In this document: positions 28,697-40,441 of the stretch, in pieces | Layout: each line of letters begins with the position of its first letter | Position numbering within the stretch: the first letter of the stretch is position 1 | Assembly: GCF_011397635.1 (NCBI RefSeq) | Contig: NC_064754.1 | Coordinates: 34,712,043-34,776,042, forward strand | Direction of reading: 5' to 3' | Length of the DNA: 64,000 nt | From: Epinephelus fuscoguttatus | Taxonomy: Eukaryota > Chordata > Actinopteri > Perciformes > Serranidae | Position numbers and translations under genes: made by a program | Notes under the pieces: model-generated | Told to the model about the DNA's origin: nothing | Databases searched by the model: none | Seen by the model: the letters and a program-made list of their open reading frames with translations, nothing else

Positions 28697-29165
28697 ATTT
28701 AGGGTTGTGTCCCCTGTGCCCCTCCTAAAATATACACCTATGCTGCAAACATAGAATATTTCCTGGTTCAGGATCTTTCTTTAGCTTAAATGAATAAAGT
28801 GTGAGAAATCAAAATCACCCCTGGGAAGAATCCACAAGAAAAGCACTGGAGCACTCAGATCACTTGTGATGAATTTATTTGTGACTAACGTTTCGACGCC
28901 AGCTGCGTCTTCATCAGAGTCAAAACCTGTGAGAAATGTTTGTATTAGTAGCCTACTTATCTGGGAGGTTTATCAGTAACTCTCATCGTGAGAACTTAAC
29001 ACTTTCCTTTCCAGTATGACACTCATTGACCTCAGCATGAGTGTGCTGGAAATGTGTAACTTTCTCATACATTAGGTTTTAAAATGAACCAATCGTAAAA
29101 GTCCCCAAGTTATGAAATTCTGATGACTATTACCCACTTAGCATTTTATCTATGTGAACCACATT
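28697..29165. repeat. Copy B of a duplicated block, upstream of C17orf58
   Basis: Same-orientation match to 26030-26340, interrupted at 28810-28927 by a 118-bp insertion. See copy A for the shared words. Confidence 0.75.
28810..28927 (-). mobile_element. 118-bp insertion with hammerhead-ribozyme-like core (Penelope-like or retrozyme-like remnant)
   Basis: It is flanked by TGTGAGAAAT at 28800-28809 and 28928-28937; the same 10 bases occur once at the empty paralogous site 26107-26116. On the minus strand (28917 down to 28883) it reads CTGATGA, an extra A, stem GACGC / loop AGCTG / stem GCGTC, then GAAAC, GTTA, GTC. This is the order CUGAUGA - stem II - GAAA - short stem III - cleavage triplet GUC of a type I hammerhead. 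Such motifs are known in Penelope-like elements and retrozymes. Stem I pairing is weak and the extra A after CUGAUGA may reduce activity. Confidence 0.6.
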
Positions 29166-29905
29166 ACGTAATTGCTTTGGAGTTTAACATTTCCTCAAAT
29201 GTTTTTCATGTCAAGGACCCCTAAATTGATACGTACATCAGGTCATGACTCCATTTGATAAGATGGTGCTTCTGAGAGGAAATGAAACCTGTGATCAGAA
29301 TTGTCACTCTTTTGACTTTTACTCACATTGGGCTCACATCTTTAGTGAATTGAATAGTAAAAATGAACTATTTCTCATTTTTCTGGGGATGACCCCTGGT
29401 TGAGAACCACTGAATTTGGATACCATCCTATGGCACCATCAGACAAGAGACAGGGGCAAACATGCTTAACTGTGTTTTATCAGATGAGTGGAACTTTTGG
29501 TACTTTTCTGTTACAGATTCTGCATTTTGATTTCTAATATTCTAGCTCTGGTTAAATTCCACTTATGTGACTACTCTTACTTGTAGATTGGTTTAATGCT
29601 GGAGTTAAACTGTGAAAAGACATATTCATCTGTACATGCCATATTTTTATTTGTCTTATTTGGCCTTTTCAGCATTGCTAATTGAGGTTCAGATTATAAT
29701 TTATGTACCCCCCCCCCACTGCCCAGTTAAAGCAAGGTTTTTAACAGCACGGTTGTCCTGGTGTTGAGCATACTCACCTTGCTAGAGTGACTGAGTTGGT
29801 ACAATGTAGACCAGTTTGGGGTTTTATTATTTACCAAGAGAATCCCATATCCCATCATACCCATCACTGCGAGGAGCGCCCTGTCTTTCATATATTTAAG
29901 CCCTG

Positions 29906-29909
29906 AAAA
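29906..29909 (-). terminator. RNA polymerase III terminator (T4)
   Basis: AAAA on the plus strand is TTTT on the minus strand, 11 bases past the tRNA 3' end. Confidence 0.7.
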
Positions 29910-29920
29910 GGAGCTAAAGA

Positions 29921-29993
29921 CGACCCAGATGGGACTCGAACCCACAATCCCCAGCTCCGGAGGCTGATGCCTTATCCATTAGGCCACTGGGTC
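29921..29993 (-). tRNA. tRNA-Arg (anticodon CCG)
   Basis: The 73-base minus-strand sequence folds as a full cloverleaf. The acceptor is GACCCAG with CTGGGTC, discriminator G. The D arm lies in TGGCCTAATGGATAAGGC (also the A box). The anticodon stem is TCAGC/GCTGG around loop CTCCGGA, and the T arm is GTGGG-TTCGAGT-CCCAT (B box GGTTCGAGTCC). The anticodon is at 29958-29960. No intron. A T4 tract lies 11 bases downstream. It decodes CGG codons. A human tRNA-Arg-CCG gene occupies, as I recall, the same interval next to KPNA2. Confidence 0.95.
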
Positions 29994-30199
29994 ATTACGT
30001 AGTTACATGTGGAAAATAACCATTATCAAACTGTAAGAGCAAATAAAAAACAGCGGTGAGACGTGTCTTTGAGCACCTAAAATTTAATGACAATTTGTTA
30101 TGTGAGGAAAATGTTACGCTCGGTACATTGGGTAGCTCAGACATGGCCGCAATGGTTCATAATGAAAGCCTACCAGTGCACAAAGATGTGGAAGCTTTG

Positions 30200-30381
30200 T
30201 CTCGCGATACTACCAGCGGTTGCCTTTGACAACGGGTGTGTTGTCTGAAGCTTTTTTTTGTTACCAGTGGGCTAGGGGGAGGGGCTTGTGGTTCATCTGA
30301 CCAATCAAAACGCAAGGAAAACAGGGTGGTATATACGTGACGTCACATTTGGTGTAAAAAAAATTACAAGAAATCTGAACG
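30200..30381 (+). promoter_or_regulatory. kpna2: kpna2 promoter and noncoding first exon
   Basis: In order: TCTCGCGA (30200-30207), a G-rich/CACCC-type stretch near 30280, CCAAT (30300-30304, in GACCAATCAA), a TATATA-like word (30330-30335) and a consensus CRE TGACGTCA (30338-30345). A splice donor GGTAAGCG puts the end of the noncoding first exon at 30381, so transcription starts between the CRE and there. CCAAT plus CRE fits a proliferation-linked promoter; the exact start is not visible. Confidence 0.6.
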
Positions 30382-30766
30382 GTAAGCGCGTTGCACATGT
30401 CGTGTGACAAAATCTGCATTTTAAACAAACGTATTGTTATGGTTTTAGTTTAAGTTATTGTGTTGCTTATAATTTTATGGTTTTATCGTTGTTGTTGTGA
30501 ATTTCAGCGGGGTTTGGGGTGTTGGTTTATCAGGCAGGCTCCGTGTGCGGCGGGGCCACATGGTGTTAGATAACCGGCTTTGCCTCAAGAGAAGCGGCCA
30601 GTTAACTGCTAGCGTTAGCTTATCCACCGCCCGTTAGCTCACTTAAAGCAGAGGAAGGAAGTGAAATTAACCGTTTACATGGCTGTTTAATTTTTAACGT
30701 TGAATTTTCATCTCTGAACAGGGAGTGTCTGTACGTTATTGCAGTTGTCTTGTTCAACGGTCAGGA

Positions 30767-33700
30767 ATGTCAGCTGGCAGCGACAACGGAGCTCGTCTCA
30801 CCCAGTTCAAAAACAAAGGGAAAGATGCCAACGTAAGTTCCGCGATCAACAGCCGACATTATAACATTAATTATGTCACTTATCGAAATAAATACAACCA
30901 TATATTCTCATGGGTACCGACTTCTTCAGGAGCTAAGGCGAAGGAGAGCGGAAGTCAACGTAGAGCTACGTAAAGCGAAGAAGGATGATCAGATCCTGAA
31001 GAGGAGGAACGTCCAGACTCTTCTGGAGGATCCGACTTCCCCTCTCCAAGAGAAAGACCCCAACGCTCAGGTACCCAGCAGCTGATCCTGGTCAGCTCTA
31101 ATGCCCCTTTCATACACTCTATTTCATTTGGCTGGGGACAGTAAACAGGAGGCACCTGAAATAACACAACTGGTTTTGCGTGTCTGAAACATTTGATTGT
31201 ATAATTTAGTTGGCTATGATTGAGCTGCAGCAAGCTCAATGCCAACACCCAGCACTATCCTCAGAGAATAGGTCTAGTCAAATTGAACCAGAAAGGCAGA
31301 TAAAAGCTTGGTCTGTTTGTACTCATTATACAAAGTGAAACTTGGAGCAAGCTCAAAGCATAACTAAGGTTTCACCCACACTTATATGTTTTCATTTAAA
31401 GTGCACATGTGTTTACCTAAAGATAACAGTGTGAAGGTTGTTCCACTTCATTTTAAAATACTTCCTCATTGCTTAAAGAGTCACTGTTAGTGTTAATCAG
31501 TGTATGTTATGAAGGCCTTGAATTTGCATTCAGTACCTAATAATTCTGAAAACAAATTTTAGGTCAAAACTATTTTTTCCGCTCTTTTTTTACAATTGAT
31601 CTGCACTTTCCTGACACTGAAACCTTGACCTAGAAATGCAAGTGCATGTTGCAGGTTATTTTTATCTGCTTTTTGCCCCAGGTTTACCTGCCAGATAAGT
31701 AATCTGTTTTTGTTTCTGTTTTCACAGCCTCCCCAGCACTGGTCCGTGGAGGAGATTGTAGGAGGTGTAAACAGCCAGAGTCTAGATCATCAGCTGCAGG
31801 CTACGCAGGCTGCCAGGTAAAAATCATTTAGTAAAAGAAGCTTGACTGAAGAGTTTTAATGAGATAATATAATACAATTGTTCCCAGGTTGTTAGAGGGC
31901 ATTTTATGCTTATAGACACAGTCCACATGGAGCATATTTTTTTTGTCCAGTCTTTCATCATCTGGATATCATCTCTCCTATATAATACTCCTAAATCATG
32001 ACAGTTTGTCCATCGTATTTAACAGTTAGATTTCGGGCATATTCTTTTGCGGATGTCTTGCTTCCTCCTATTAAGTAAAAAATTCATTTGTTCCCAAATC
32101 TGTTAAACATGATAACTCATGTATTGTCCTTCAGCTAGTTCTTACTGTAATGACATTTAACACAACTACAAGTTGCTTTGATTGTATTTATTTCCCCCCC
32201 CCAAAAATATATCTAACGTTTTTGCATTTTATAAGTCTTTTTATATTACTGTTTTTCTTCAATTGAGCCTCCCAGACTAAAATATATCACATTGTTGCCT
32301 ATACACTGTAGCTGTATAACCAGAAGAACAATACATCTTGACTTTCTCTTTCTTTAAAAGTACTTTATCTTAATTACACCCCAACTGTGTTTGATCTGAT
32401 CTACAGGAAGCTCCTCTCCAGAGAAAAACACCCACCTATTGACAGCATCATCGCTGCCCAACTCATCCCAAAGTTTGTTAGTTTTCTGGCATGGTCAGAA
32501 TGCCCCCCCATCCAGTTTGAGGCAGCCTGGGCCTTGACCAACATTGCCTCGGGTACCTCAGAGCAGACAACTGCTGTAGTGGAAGGAGGGGCCATCCCAG
32601 CCTTCATCAGCCTGGTGACATCACCCCACCCGCACATCAGCGAGCAGGCCATTTGGGCCCTGGGAAACATCGCAGGTACTGTAGGCCAACAACACTTAAC
32701 GTCTCTTTGTGTCTGAGGTTACTTGTTTTACCTCTGCACTTCCATTACTACATCCTGCACTGCTATATTGTTCAGCTTATTTACCTAGATAGTTGTGATG
32801 TGCGGATTTGTTGTTGTTATTGTGTGCATCTGGGTTGCCATGTTGAGGGATTTTGAATTAAATTAAGAGGGTGTGTCCTAGTAATCTTACTGTACGTGTG
32901 TTGTTGACACAGTGAATTCTTGTCCAAAGGTGATTCATGCAAGATAAGAAGGAACGCGCTGTCTATTAGAGTATCAACACAGGTTGTTTTCTTAGTCAGT
33001 AAAGATTTTAGAACAGATCATGGTGAGAAAAAGGGCCCGAGATATTATGGTAGTTGAATAACACTGAAGCTAATACTAATGCTGAAGGGCCAGCTCCTTA
33101 TTGTCGTGGTTCCTATGCAGATGGGAAAATTATGGAATTTAATTTTAATAATATCCAGGTCTGGATAAGTATTGAAGAAAGAAAACAGTGTGGAAAAGTA
33201 TTTGTGTCTAGACAAACTGATCAAAGACCTACAAGCAGAGTGTTTTTCATGGCTTTTGTAGCAGGCAGCCAGCACAACCAAAATGTTTACCACTGTGTGA
33301 GAAAGTGCGGGCCAGAACGAGCTTGATGTCTTCGAAAGCAAAGCAGGAAATATGGTGTGCAATTGAACACATACTTCTACATAGGGCTGCCTCTATGCCT
33401 GCATGTCACAGCATGCAAAACAGCTCTGCCCCAAGCGCCGTATAACTGAACCAAATCCAGACATCCGCAACCAAAGTAGTTCAAAAGAAAATGGATTATC
33501 TTTGAATTGCATATGTAGCATAGGAAATAACAAAATATGAAGCTTGTCTGGGCATTTACGAGTTATGCAGTAATGTAGTTATTAGAAAAATAATATTTTA
33601 TGCAAAAGGAAATTATACCGTTATCGGTGTGCTAATTGTTGTTTCCATGGACACAGTGAATTAACAAGGCTGCACAGATGCTTTGAATATTAAGTAATTA

Positions 33701-36700
33701 AATTTAAATAAAATAAATAACGTATTTCACTTTTTTCAACTCATTGGTTTTAGCTGTTGGTACTCCGATGTCAGATATGGTTGGAAAAATACACCAAGAA
33801 CTGTGGAAATATGAGTCTTAAAGTATGAAAATCTGAAATGGAAAATATGTAACCCTGCACTATAGTGGCTGACTGTAATTTTCATATAGTCACAGTTTGC
33901 TTTTTTTCTGTTCTGATTGCACTCCAAACAGCACATGACTTTAAATGTATTTTTCCCCTAAAATCTAGGTGATGGATCCAACTACAGAGACCTAGTGATC
34001 AAACATGGTGGTCTCCAGCCACTCCTCGCCTTGCTGGCAGCCCCTGACCTGTCTGTGTTTCCTGTGAGTTTCTATCAAACAGTATTGCACTGCTGCTTTT
34101 AAGAGACTTTTTCATCTTGGTTTCAGTGTGTTCTATTCAGATTTATAAATTGACATTGTCTGAGTCCAGTTGAGGCAGACTTGTGCTCCCATTTGGCATT
34201 AGAATAGCAAGATTTTTATGGTGTAGGCAGATCAGTTGGATCAAGCTGTTAGTAGATTTGTAATCTACGGGCGGCAGTAGCTCAGTCCATAGGAACTTGG
34301 GTTTGGAACCGGAGGCTTGTTTGAGTCCCATCCGGACCAAAATATGGAGCGTGGACTGGTGGCTGGAGAGGTGCCAGTTCACTTCCTGGGCACTGCCGAG
34401 GTGCCCTTGAGCAAGGTACCGAACCCCCCAACCGCTCAGGCCTCACCAAGGGCAGCCCCCTCACTCTGACATCTCTCCACTTTGTGCTCGTATAGGTCCT
34501 GTTTGTGCATGTGTGTGCCTTTCGGACCTGTGTGTAATTGACAAGCAAGAGTGAAAACATTGAATTTCCCCTCAGGGGGATTAATAAAGGAAATAAACTT
34601 AAACTATAAACTTAACTTAATTGATGCTCTTCAGAATCGACTAGCCTGTCCTTATGTGGGGTGCATGAGTGCATGTATGCATCTGTCACCATATGTATCC
34701 CCTGCCACATTAGAATCAGATCCTGATTCTTTTCCATGTGTTTTGGCTCCAGTTACATCTGAATTCAAATAAAACACAATTTGTATTTAGAGCTGTGCTC
34801 TCCTGATCTGATCAACTCCTCAATAAGTTGCAGTGTGGGTGTGTTCAGGTTTATTCTGCATCTGAAAAAAGAACCAAAAAAAGTCAAAAGGTGTTTTCCA
34901 ACATATGATCCAAATTAGAAATTTGACATTAATATGGTTGAGCTAATGTATATTGGGGCGTCGGTAGCATAGTGGATAGTGCTGGCGCCCCATGTACAGA
35001 GGCGATGCCTCGCTGCAGCGGTCGCAGGTTCGACTCCAGCTTGCAACCCTTTGCTGCATGTCAACCCCCACTCTCTCTCTCTCACCCCATTTCAATCTGT
35101 CCTGTCCATTAAAGGTAAAAAGCCCCAAAAAATAATCTTTTTTTTAAAAAAAAAGATAATGTATGTTGTTTACTGTGGTAGCAGGAGGAGGTGTAGTAGA
35201 CTGGCTACAGCTTTTCTTTTCATAAAAACAAAAACAACGTTTGTGCTGTACTGGTTTTTCTAGTTTGGTTTTGTTGGGATACTGTGGTTTTGCCAATTGC
35301 TTATATGCCCACAGACAAGGCCTAACTAAATATTAGTTCACCTGAAACGCTTTCAGTGTCAACAAGGCTTATCTTGGCATGTGGTGTGAAACGATTTATT
35401 CCTGTTGAAAAGTTAATGCACCGTTGAGAGGCCTTTTGCACACAGCAGAGCGGTCTGTAATTTGACTTTGCTCTTGCACCTTAAAAATGTTATTCAGTGA
35501 TTTGACAGAAGTTATTTAATGTGGCTCTGGCACAGTAGTTAGAGCGGGTCGTCACAAATTGCAGGAATTGACTCTCTTGAGTCTCTCTAGGGCTTGTCAG
35601 TATCTGTTTCTCTAACAACTATCATGTTATGACACTTTGATGTTTTAAAATAATACTTGGCTCTTTATCCACCATACCAGTCTGTCTACCTGCGCAATGT
35701 CACCTGGACGCTGTCCAACCTGTGTCGGAACAAGAACCCGGCACCTCCTTTGACGGCGGTGCAGCAGCTGCTCCCAGCCCTGGTGCGCCTCCTGCACCAC
35801 GATGACAGGGAGATTCTGGTCGACACCTGTTGGGCCGTGTCCTACTTGACCGATGGCTCCAATGAGAGGATAGAGGTGGTGGTACAGGCTGGCCTGGTGC
35901 CCCGCCTGGTGCAGCTGCTGGCCTGTGGGGAGCTCTCCATTGTGGTATGTGATGTTGAGTTTGTAACTCAAAATCAAGCTTATGCTGCTGCTGTGTGCAT
36001 CATTAGTGGCTTCAAATAGATATGCATGAACACACAGAATTTAGGTTTCAAACCATATTCATATTCATCACCATTATTCCTCCTATATATGATTCCTAAA
36101 TAATTGACATGCTCTCCCTCACCTTGCAGACTCCAGCCCTGCGGTCACTTGGCAACATTGTGACTGGGACAGACGAGCAGACACAGTGTGTGCTGAATGC
36201 AGGTGCTCTGGCAATGTTCCCCAGCCTGCTGCGACACCACAAGCCCAATATCCAGAAAGAGGCAGCCTGGACAGTGTCCAATATCACTGCTGGCAAGGAC
36301 ACCCAGATCCAGGAGGTCATCAATGCAGGCCTGATGCCCATGTTGGTGGAGATCCTCCAACAGGTCAGAACACAAGAGACAGGAAATACAGCTGGCTTGT
36401 TAAAATACTCCAAATGCAATTTATTTATTTACAATGAGTTATTTTACTGGCTAAATACCTGCCTCACAGACCACAACATACATGTATGTATACTGTATGT
36501 ATATACTGCATCAAAAAGAGAATCACAAAGTTGTCGATAAGTTAATAATAATTTATACGTATATATGCCTGGGTTTTTTTTTATTATTGTTCTTCCTGTA
36601 ATCTAAAATACCCTGACCAGTGCAGTCACTTGCGTTTTCCCCAACGTCTCTCCAGAATGCTGCAGTTTTTACAGAGTTTTTTTGTTTTATGAACAAATTA

Positions 36701-38933
36701 AGTAATTTTCTCTGAGGAGCTGATTTATGATGATATTACTTTTATTTCATTAAGGCTCATTCAGTATATCTTAAGTATCTGTAGTTCATCTCTGTACTTT
36801 TCTCTGGCCTAAAACTTGTCATTTCTGATGTCATTTCTGTTTAGGGAGACTACAAGACTCAGAAGGAGGCGGTGTGGGCTGTCACCAACTACACCAGTGG
36901 TGGAACAGTGGAGCAGGTGGCCTACCTGGTCCAGTGCAGTGTGCTGGGGCCTCTGTTCACCCTGCTCACAGCCAAAGACAGCAAAATCATCTTGGTCATC
37001 CTGGATGCAATCTACAATATTTTACAGGTAAAGACCCTGTTGTTGTGTGTTTTGTAGTTGCTTACTGCAAGATTTTTTGTGGTGTGATCAAAATGCTGTG
37101 ATTGAAACTCTGTGTCATGTGTGGAGTAGATTTTACCCCCAACTTGTCTGACATTGCAGCTGATCTCTGAGGCTTACTTTAGAGCCAGTGTATTGTGTAT
37201 ATGTATGCAAATCAACATGCATACAATTTATACTTGACTAAGTTATAGGTAATGTATCACAGTACAAATTATACAGTATCTGCAATGATTTTTGTCAAAG
37301 TTATAAAATGTGTAGCAATGATAGCTACACCAAAGCATTTTTAGAATGTATTTCTTTTTTGCTGATGAGAAGAGATTATAAGGAAGACACATTTAAACCA
37401 GTTTCCTCAGATTAATTCGTCATGTGTGATGTGAAATGAGTGACTTGATTAACTAACCAGAAAAGTTGGTGGCGTAAGAGATTATGCTCCATGAGGTGTC
37501 CATTTTCAGGAATGAACAAATGATGGTGGGGCCAAACCTGTCAGATGTGCATTAATTTATATGTTCATACATTTTTGCAGTCAAAATCCAAAGTAATTCA
37601 TAAGCCATAACTCTGTTTACCTGGTAACATCTCAGGGTTGGACTGATACCTAGCAAGCATTACCATCCCATGAGGTTCTTATGCAACAGTAACGTTGTTC
37701 ACTCCATTAAATAGGACAAACCTTAGACACAACTTGACAATGGGAGATATATTAAGTCCGCTCAGACAATAATTAAAATACATTTAAGAGAAATTAGCCT
37801 GGAAATATACAGACTCCTCCACCAGCAGGTCCCAGTTAAATGACAGAATGATGCAGATGTATTCCTGACAGTCACAGATTAAAATGGATGGTAATGGTTC
37901 ATCTCTTGCTAAGGAAACCATTAGTCTTACGGAAGTCTCCCCCCTTCTCCACAGATGGCATACAAAACTGGTGAAATTGAAAAAGTGTGCCTATTGATTG
38001 AGGAGTTGGGTGGTTTGGACAAGATTGAGGCACTGCAGTCCCATGACAACGAGGCTGTCTATAAGTCCTCTCTCAACATCATAGACAGATTCTTCTCTGA
38101 AGAGGTAAGTGCTGAAAACAGGTGTCAGCGCTAATGGTGAAAACAACCATAGACATTTGTATATACATGCACCTTGAATTTTAGATTCTTGAATGACCGC
38201 AGTGGCTTCATTTTAAGAGTTAATTTTCTTCTGTATCTGTTCAGCTTTGCTTTTTTCGTTTCCAAAATGCATATATGTGCTCGATTTTCCAAAGACTTTG
38301 TCAGGAAATGCCACTCAGTGTGATTGTACAGTTCGTTACAGTTGTGATACAAACCACTTCCTTCAACAATTCAAGCAGAACACAAACATGGAATGAATTA
38401 AAAGACTGGCAGAAGAAGTATGACTACAACTTAAATCGTAATTCATATGACTCATTCACAGATTAAATGACAACAGCCTTGGCAGAGCTAGCAGGTTGGC
38501 ACACGTTACTGCCAAAGAATAAATGTGGGGTGTGATGCAACAGTACAGTAGCCTGAGCTGGATCTTGGCAGGTTTCTGCGAGGCAACCTTCAATATAATT
38601 CTTATTGTATGTTTAATGGGTGTTTTCCTTTTTGGTGAAATCACTGACCAAAGGCTTTTAGAACTAAAACATACTGTTGTGTACACTATCTGCCTTCAGT
38701 GTTAATGCATTCACAACAGACCATTTGTTGGCTGACAGAAATGGTCTGGTCCACAAAGTCTATCTTAAACCATGTCCATTAAATGATCCCCCAAAACATG
38801 CTAAGACTCTGTTAATCCTCTAATGCGTCCTCCTGCCTTTCAGAATGAAGACGATGAGTCAGTGGTTCCTGAAGCTACAGGAGACTGCTATACCTTCCAG
38901 ATCCCTGAGGACCAGAGCACTTTCCAGTTTTAA
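30767..38933 (+). CDS. kpna2: Importin subunit alpha-1 (karyopherin alpha 2), complete
   Basis: Adaptor that binds classical nuclear localisation signals and links cargo to importin beta. Coding exons are 30767-30832, 30930-31070, 31728-31816, 32407-32675, 33969-34063, 35681-35944, 36130-36363, 36845-37027, 37955-38104 and 38844-38933. They join in phase to 1581 nt, 526 residues (human about 529). The N-terminal importin-beta-binding segment has [19 protein letters not shown]. Armadillo repeats follow, with the NLS-groove Trp/Asn ladder [39 protein letters not shown] and [10 protein letters not shown]. The C-terminus is acidic (NEDDES) and ends in the export-factor-binding type tail [14 protein letters not shown]. 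The start ATG is preceded by GTCAGGA, and no earlier in-frame ATG lies in the exon. Two SINEs sit in the intron 34064-35680; the other introns show nothing recognisable. Confidence 0.97.
34268..34598 (+). mobile_element. tRNA-derived SINE with L2-like 3' tail
   Basis: The head GGCAGTAGCTCAGTCCATAG resembles the tRNA A box region and TTTGAGTCCCATCC the B box. The body ends with AATTTCCCCTCAGGGGGATT followed by AATAAAGG, the conserved tail shared with L2-clade LINEs that would supply the reverse transcriptase. It lies in the kpna2 intron between the 34063 donor and 35681 acceptor. Confidence 0.75.
34952..35156 (+). mobile_element. tRNA-derived SINE, second family, with 8-bp target duplication
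   Basis: GGTAGCATAGTGGATAGTG is A-box-like and GGTTCGACTCC a B box. The body is pyrimidine-rich and ends in a TAAAGGTAAAAAGCCCC and A/T tail. TAATGTAT flanks it at 34944-34951 and 35157-35164. It differs from the SINE 350 bases upstream and has no L2-like tail. Same kpna2 intron, same orientation. Confidence 0.75.
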
Positions 38934-39055
38934 CATGTCCACATTTCTCTTTGTAACATAAAAAAGGAAGTTCATACTGTGTTGATATTTTTGTATTTTT
39001 TTTTTAGACATTTCATTCTTGTACGTGACATTACAAGAACAAAATATCCGTTTTA

Positions 39056-39061
39056 AATAAA
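39056..39061 (+). terminator. kpna2: Polyadenylation signal of kpna2
   Basis: AATAAA 123 bases after the stop codon at 38931-38933, in an AT-rich tail, giving a short 3' UTR. No competing signal is closer. Confidence 0.75.
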
Positions 39062-39079
39062 TATTTGTAAATAATTATT

Positions 39080-39950
39080 ACTCTTGCATAAGGTTTTACT
39101 CTTGGTGGGTGTTTCAGATATAAGCAGGTTACAGGGAAATGTGCCTGATTTGTGACGTAGGAGGGGTGTTAAGAATGACTTCTTGAGAGAAATAAGGAAT
39201 AGGTGAGTGTGTCCATGTCACCACTAGGTGACACTGTGGTTATTCTTTATACTTGTAAGCCTACACGTTATAAGGACACTGTTGTGTCTTCAGTACATTG
39301 TAAACTATTTTATGAATGAGATCTGTGTTTCAGTGTGTTCACACTTTATGGCCATAGTGGCTCAGGGGGGGATGCAGGAATGAACACTACCAAGCTTGGA
39401 GACTTAAATGTCAAAGTCATTTTCTTTACTGCAGACCTGCATTCAGGGTATCTACCTTCAGGAATTTCTTCTACAGTGCTTAATTGTTTTATTGGCTTAA
39501 TGTGGTAGACGCAAAGTATTAAGTGGCCTTATGACATTTTATACAAGACACTACATATCACGTGTGAATATTTGTATAATAGGCTTGAGAAATTGTTCTG
39601 TTTTGCAATGGATAAATGAGCCTCCCAAAAGCTTGGATGCTCACTTTTGATATTACCCCGCTTTTAACTGATACAACTCTTACTGAATAGTTTTGATCCA
39701 GAGTGGATACACAGTAATTTAAATCGTTTAACTCAAACTATTCGCTGGAGCTGTCCAGCGCGGTCGTGTCCATATTAACTGTACCAAGCTGTTTAAATTA
39801 AGGCCGGATGAAGATAATTTGTACATTCAAAGTAAAATAATTGGATGGTTTGTCCCAATTCAACCAGGCAAAAATGATTTTTAATTATGTGCTAATTGTG
39901 TTTTAATGGTGTGTGCACTAAATTAAAATGCTATTTCTTTCTTGCTGGCA
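39080..39950. other. Spacer between kpna2 and smurf2
   Basis: AT-rich stretch of under 1 kb before the more CpG-rich smurf2 promoter region. No gene or clear repeat was recognised. Confidence 0.5.
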
Positions 39951-40441
39951 GCCAGCGTTAAGAAAATGTCGAACATGTGTTTTAGTGGGGCTTTTATTTT
40001 TAAGGAGTACACCGGATGTGCTTTTATATAGCGTCGTCCTGCCTGCCTGCAGTGGGACATGTAGCTCAGTGTTCACCATCACGACCAGCTTCAGTGCAGA
40101 CAGCACGGGCAGAGCAGACGCCTGTCTGGATGGAGGGCAAACCGTCCACTTGATTCGTATCAGTACCCGCGGCTCGCTCCGTGAACGGCATTTGTGAACG
40201 TAGTTATTTGTATGTTTTTTTTACGGAAAGAGGGGCAGTAGAGCGAGTGTTATTCCATCGTTGTAATTATGATACCATTATGTTGCATACACAGTCCGTG
40301 TGATTTGCTATGGTGATACTACAAGCTACCACAAGCTAGCAAAGGGATTGTTTTGGGAGATACCGTTTTCAGTTACCCATACGCTCACACATGAATTAGA
40401 CGCTTTTTGTGAATTTTCATCAAGCTGGAACACAAAGGGGA
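39950..40441 (+). promoter_or_regulatory. smurf2: smurf2 promoter region and 5' UTR
   Basis: The sequence becomes richer in CpG from about 40000 on and the coding start lies at 40442. No TATA box is evident. A minimal upstream frame, ATG AAT TAG, sits at 40391-40399, 42 bases before the start codon. The long open frame at 39928-40197 looks like chance openness in a GC-richer region. The transcription start is not determinable. Confidence 0.5.

Larger units (their letters stand above)
26745..30195. other. Intergenic spacer between divergent C17orf58 and kpna2
   Basis: The spacer holds a fold-back element (27.75-28.26 kb), two dispersed blocks (28.4-28.7 and 28.7-29.16 kb), the hammerhead-like insertion and the tRNA gene. 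A run of ten C lies near 29709. No protein gene was recognised. Confidence 0.6.
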
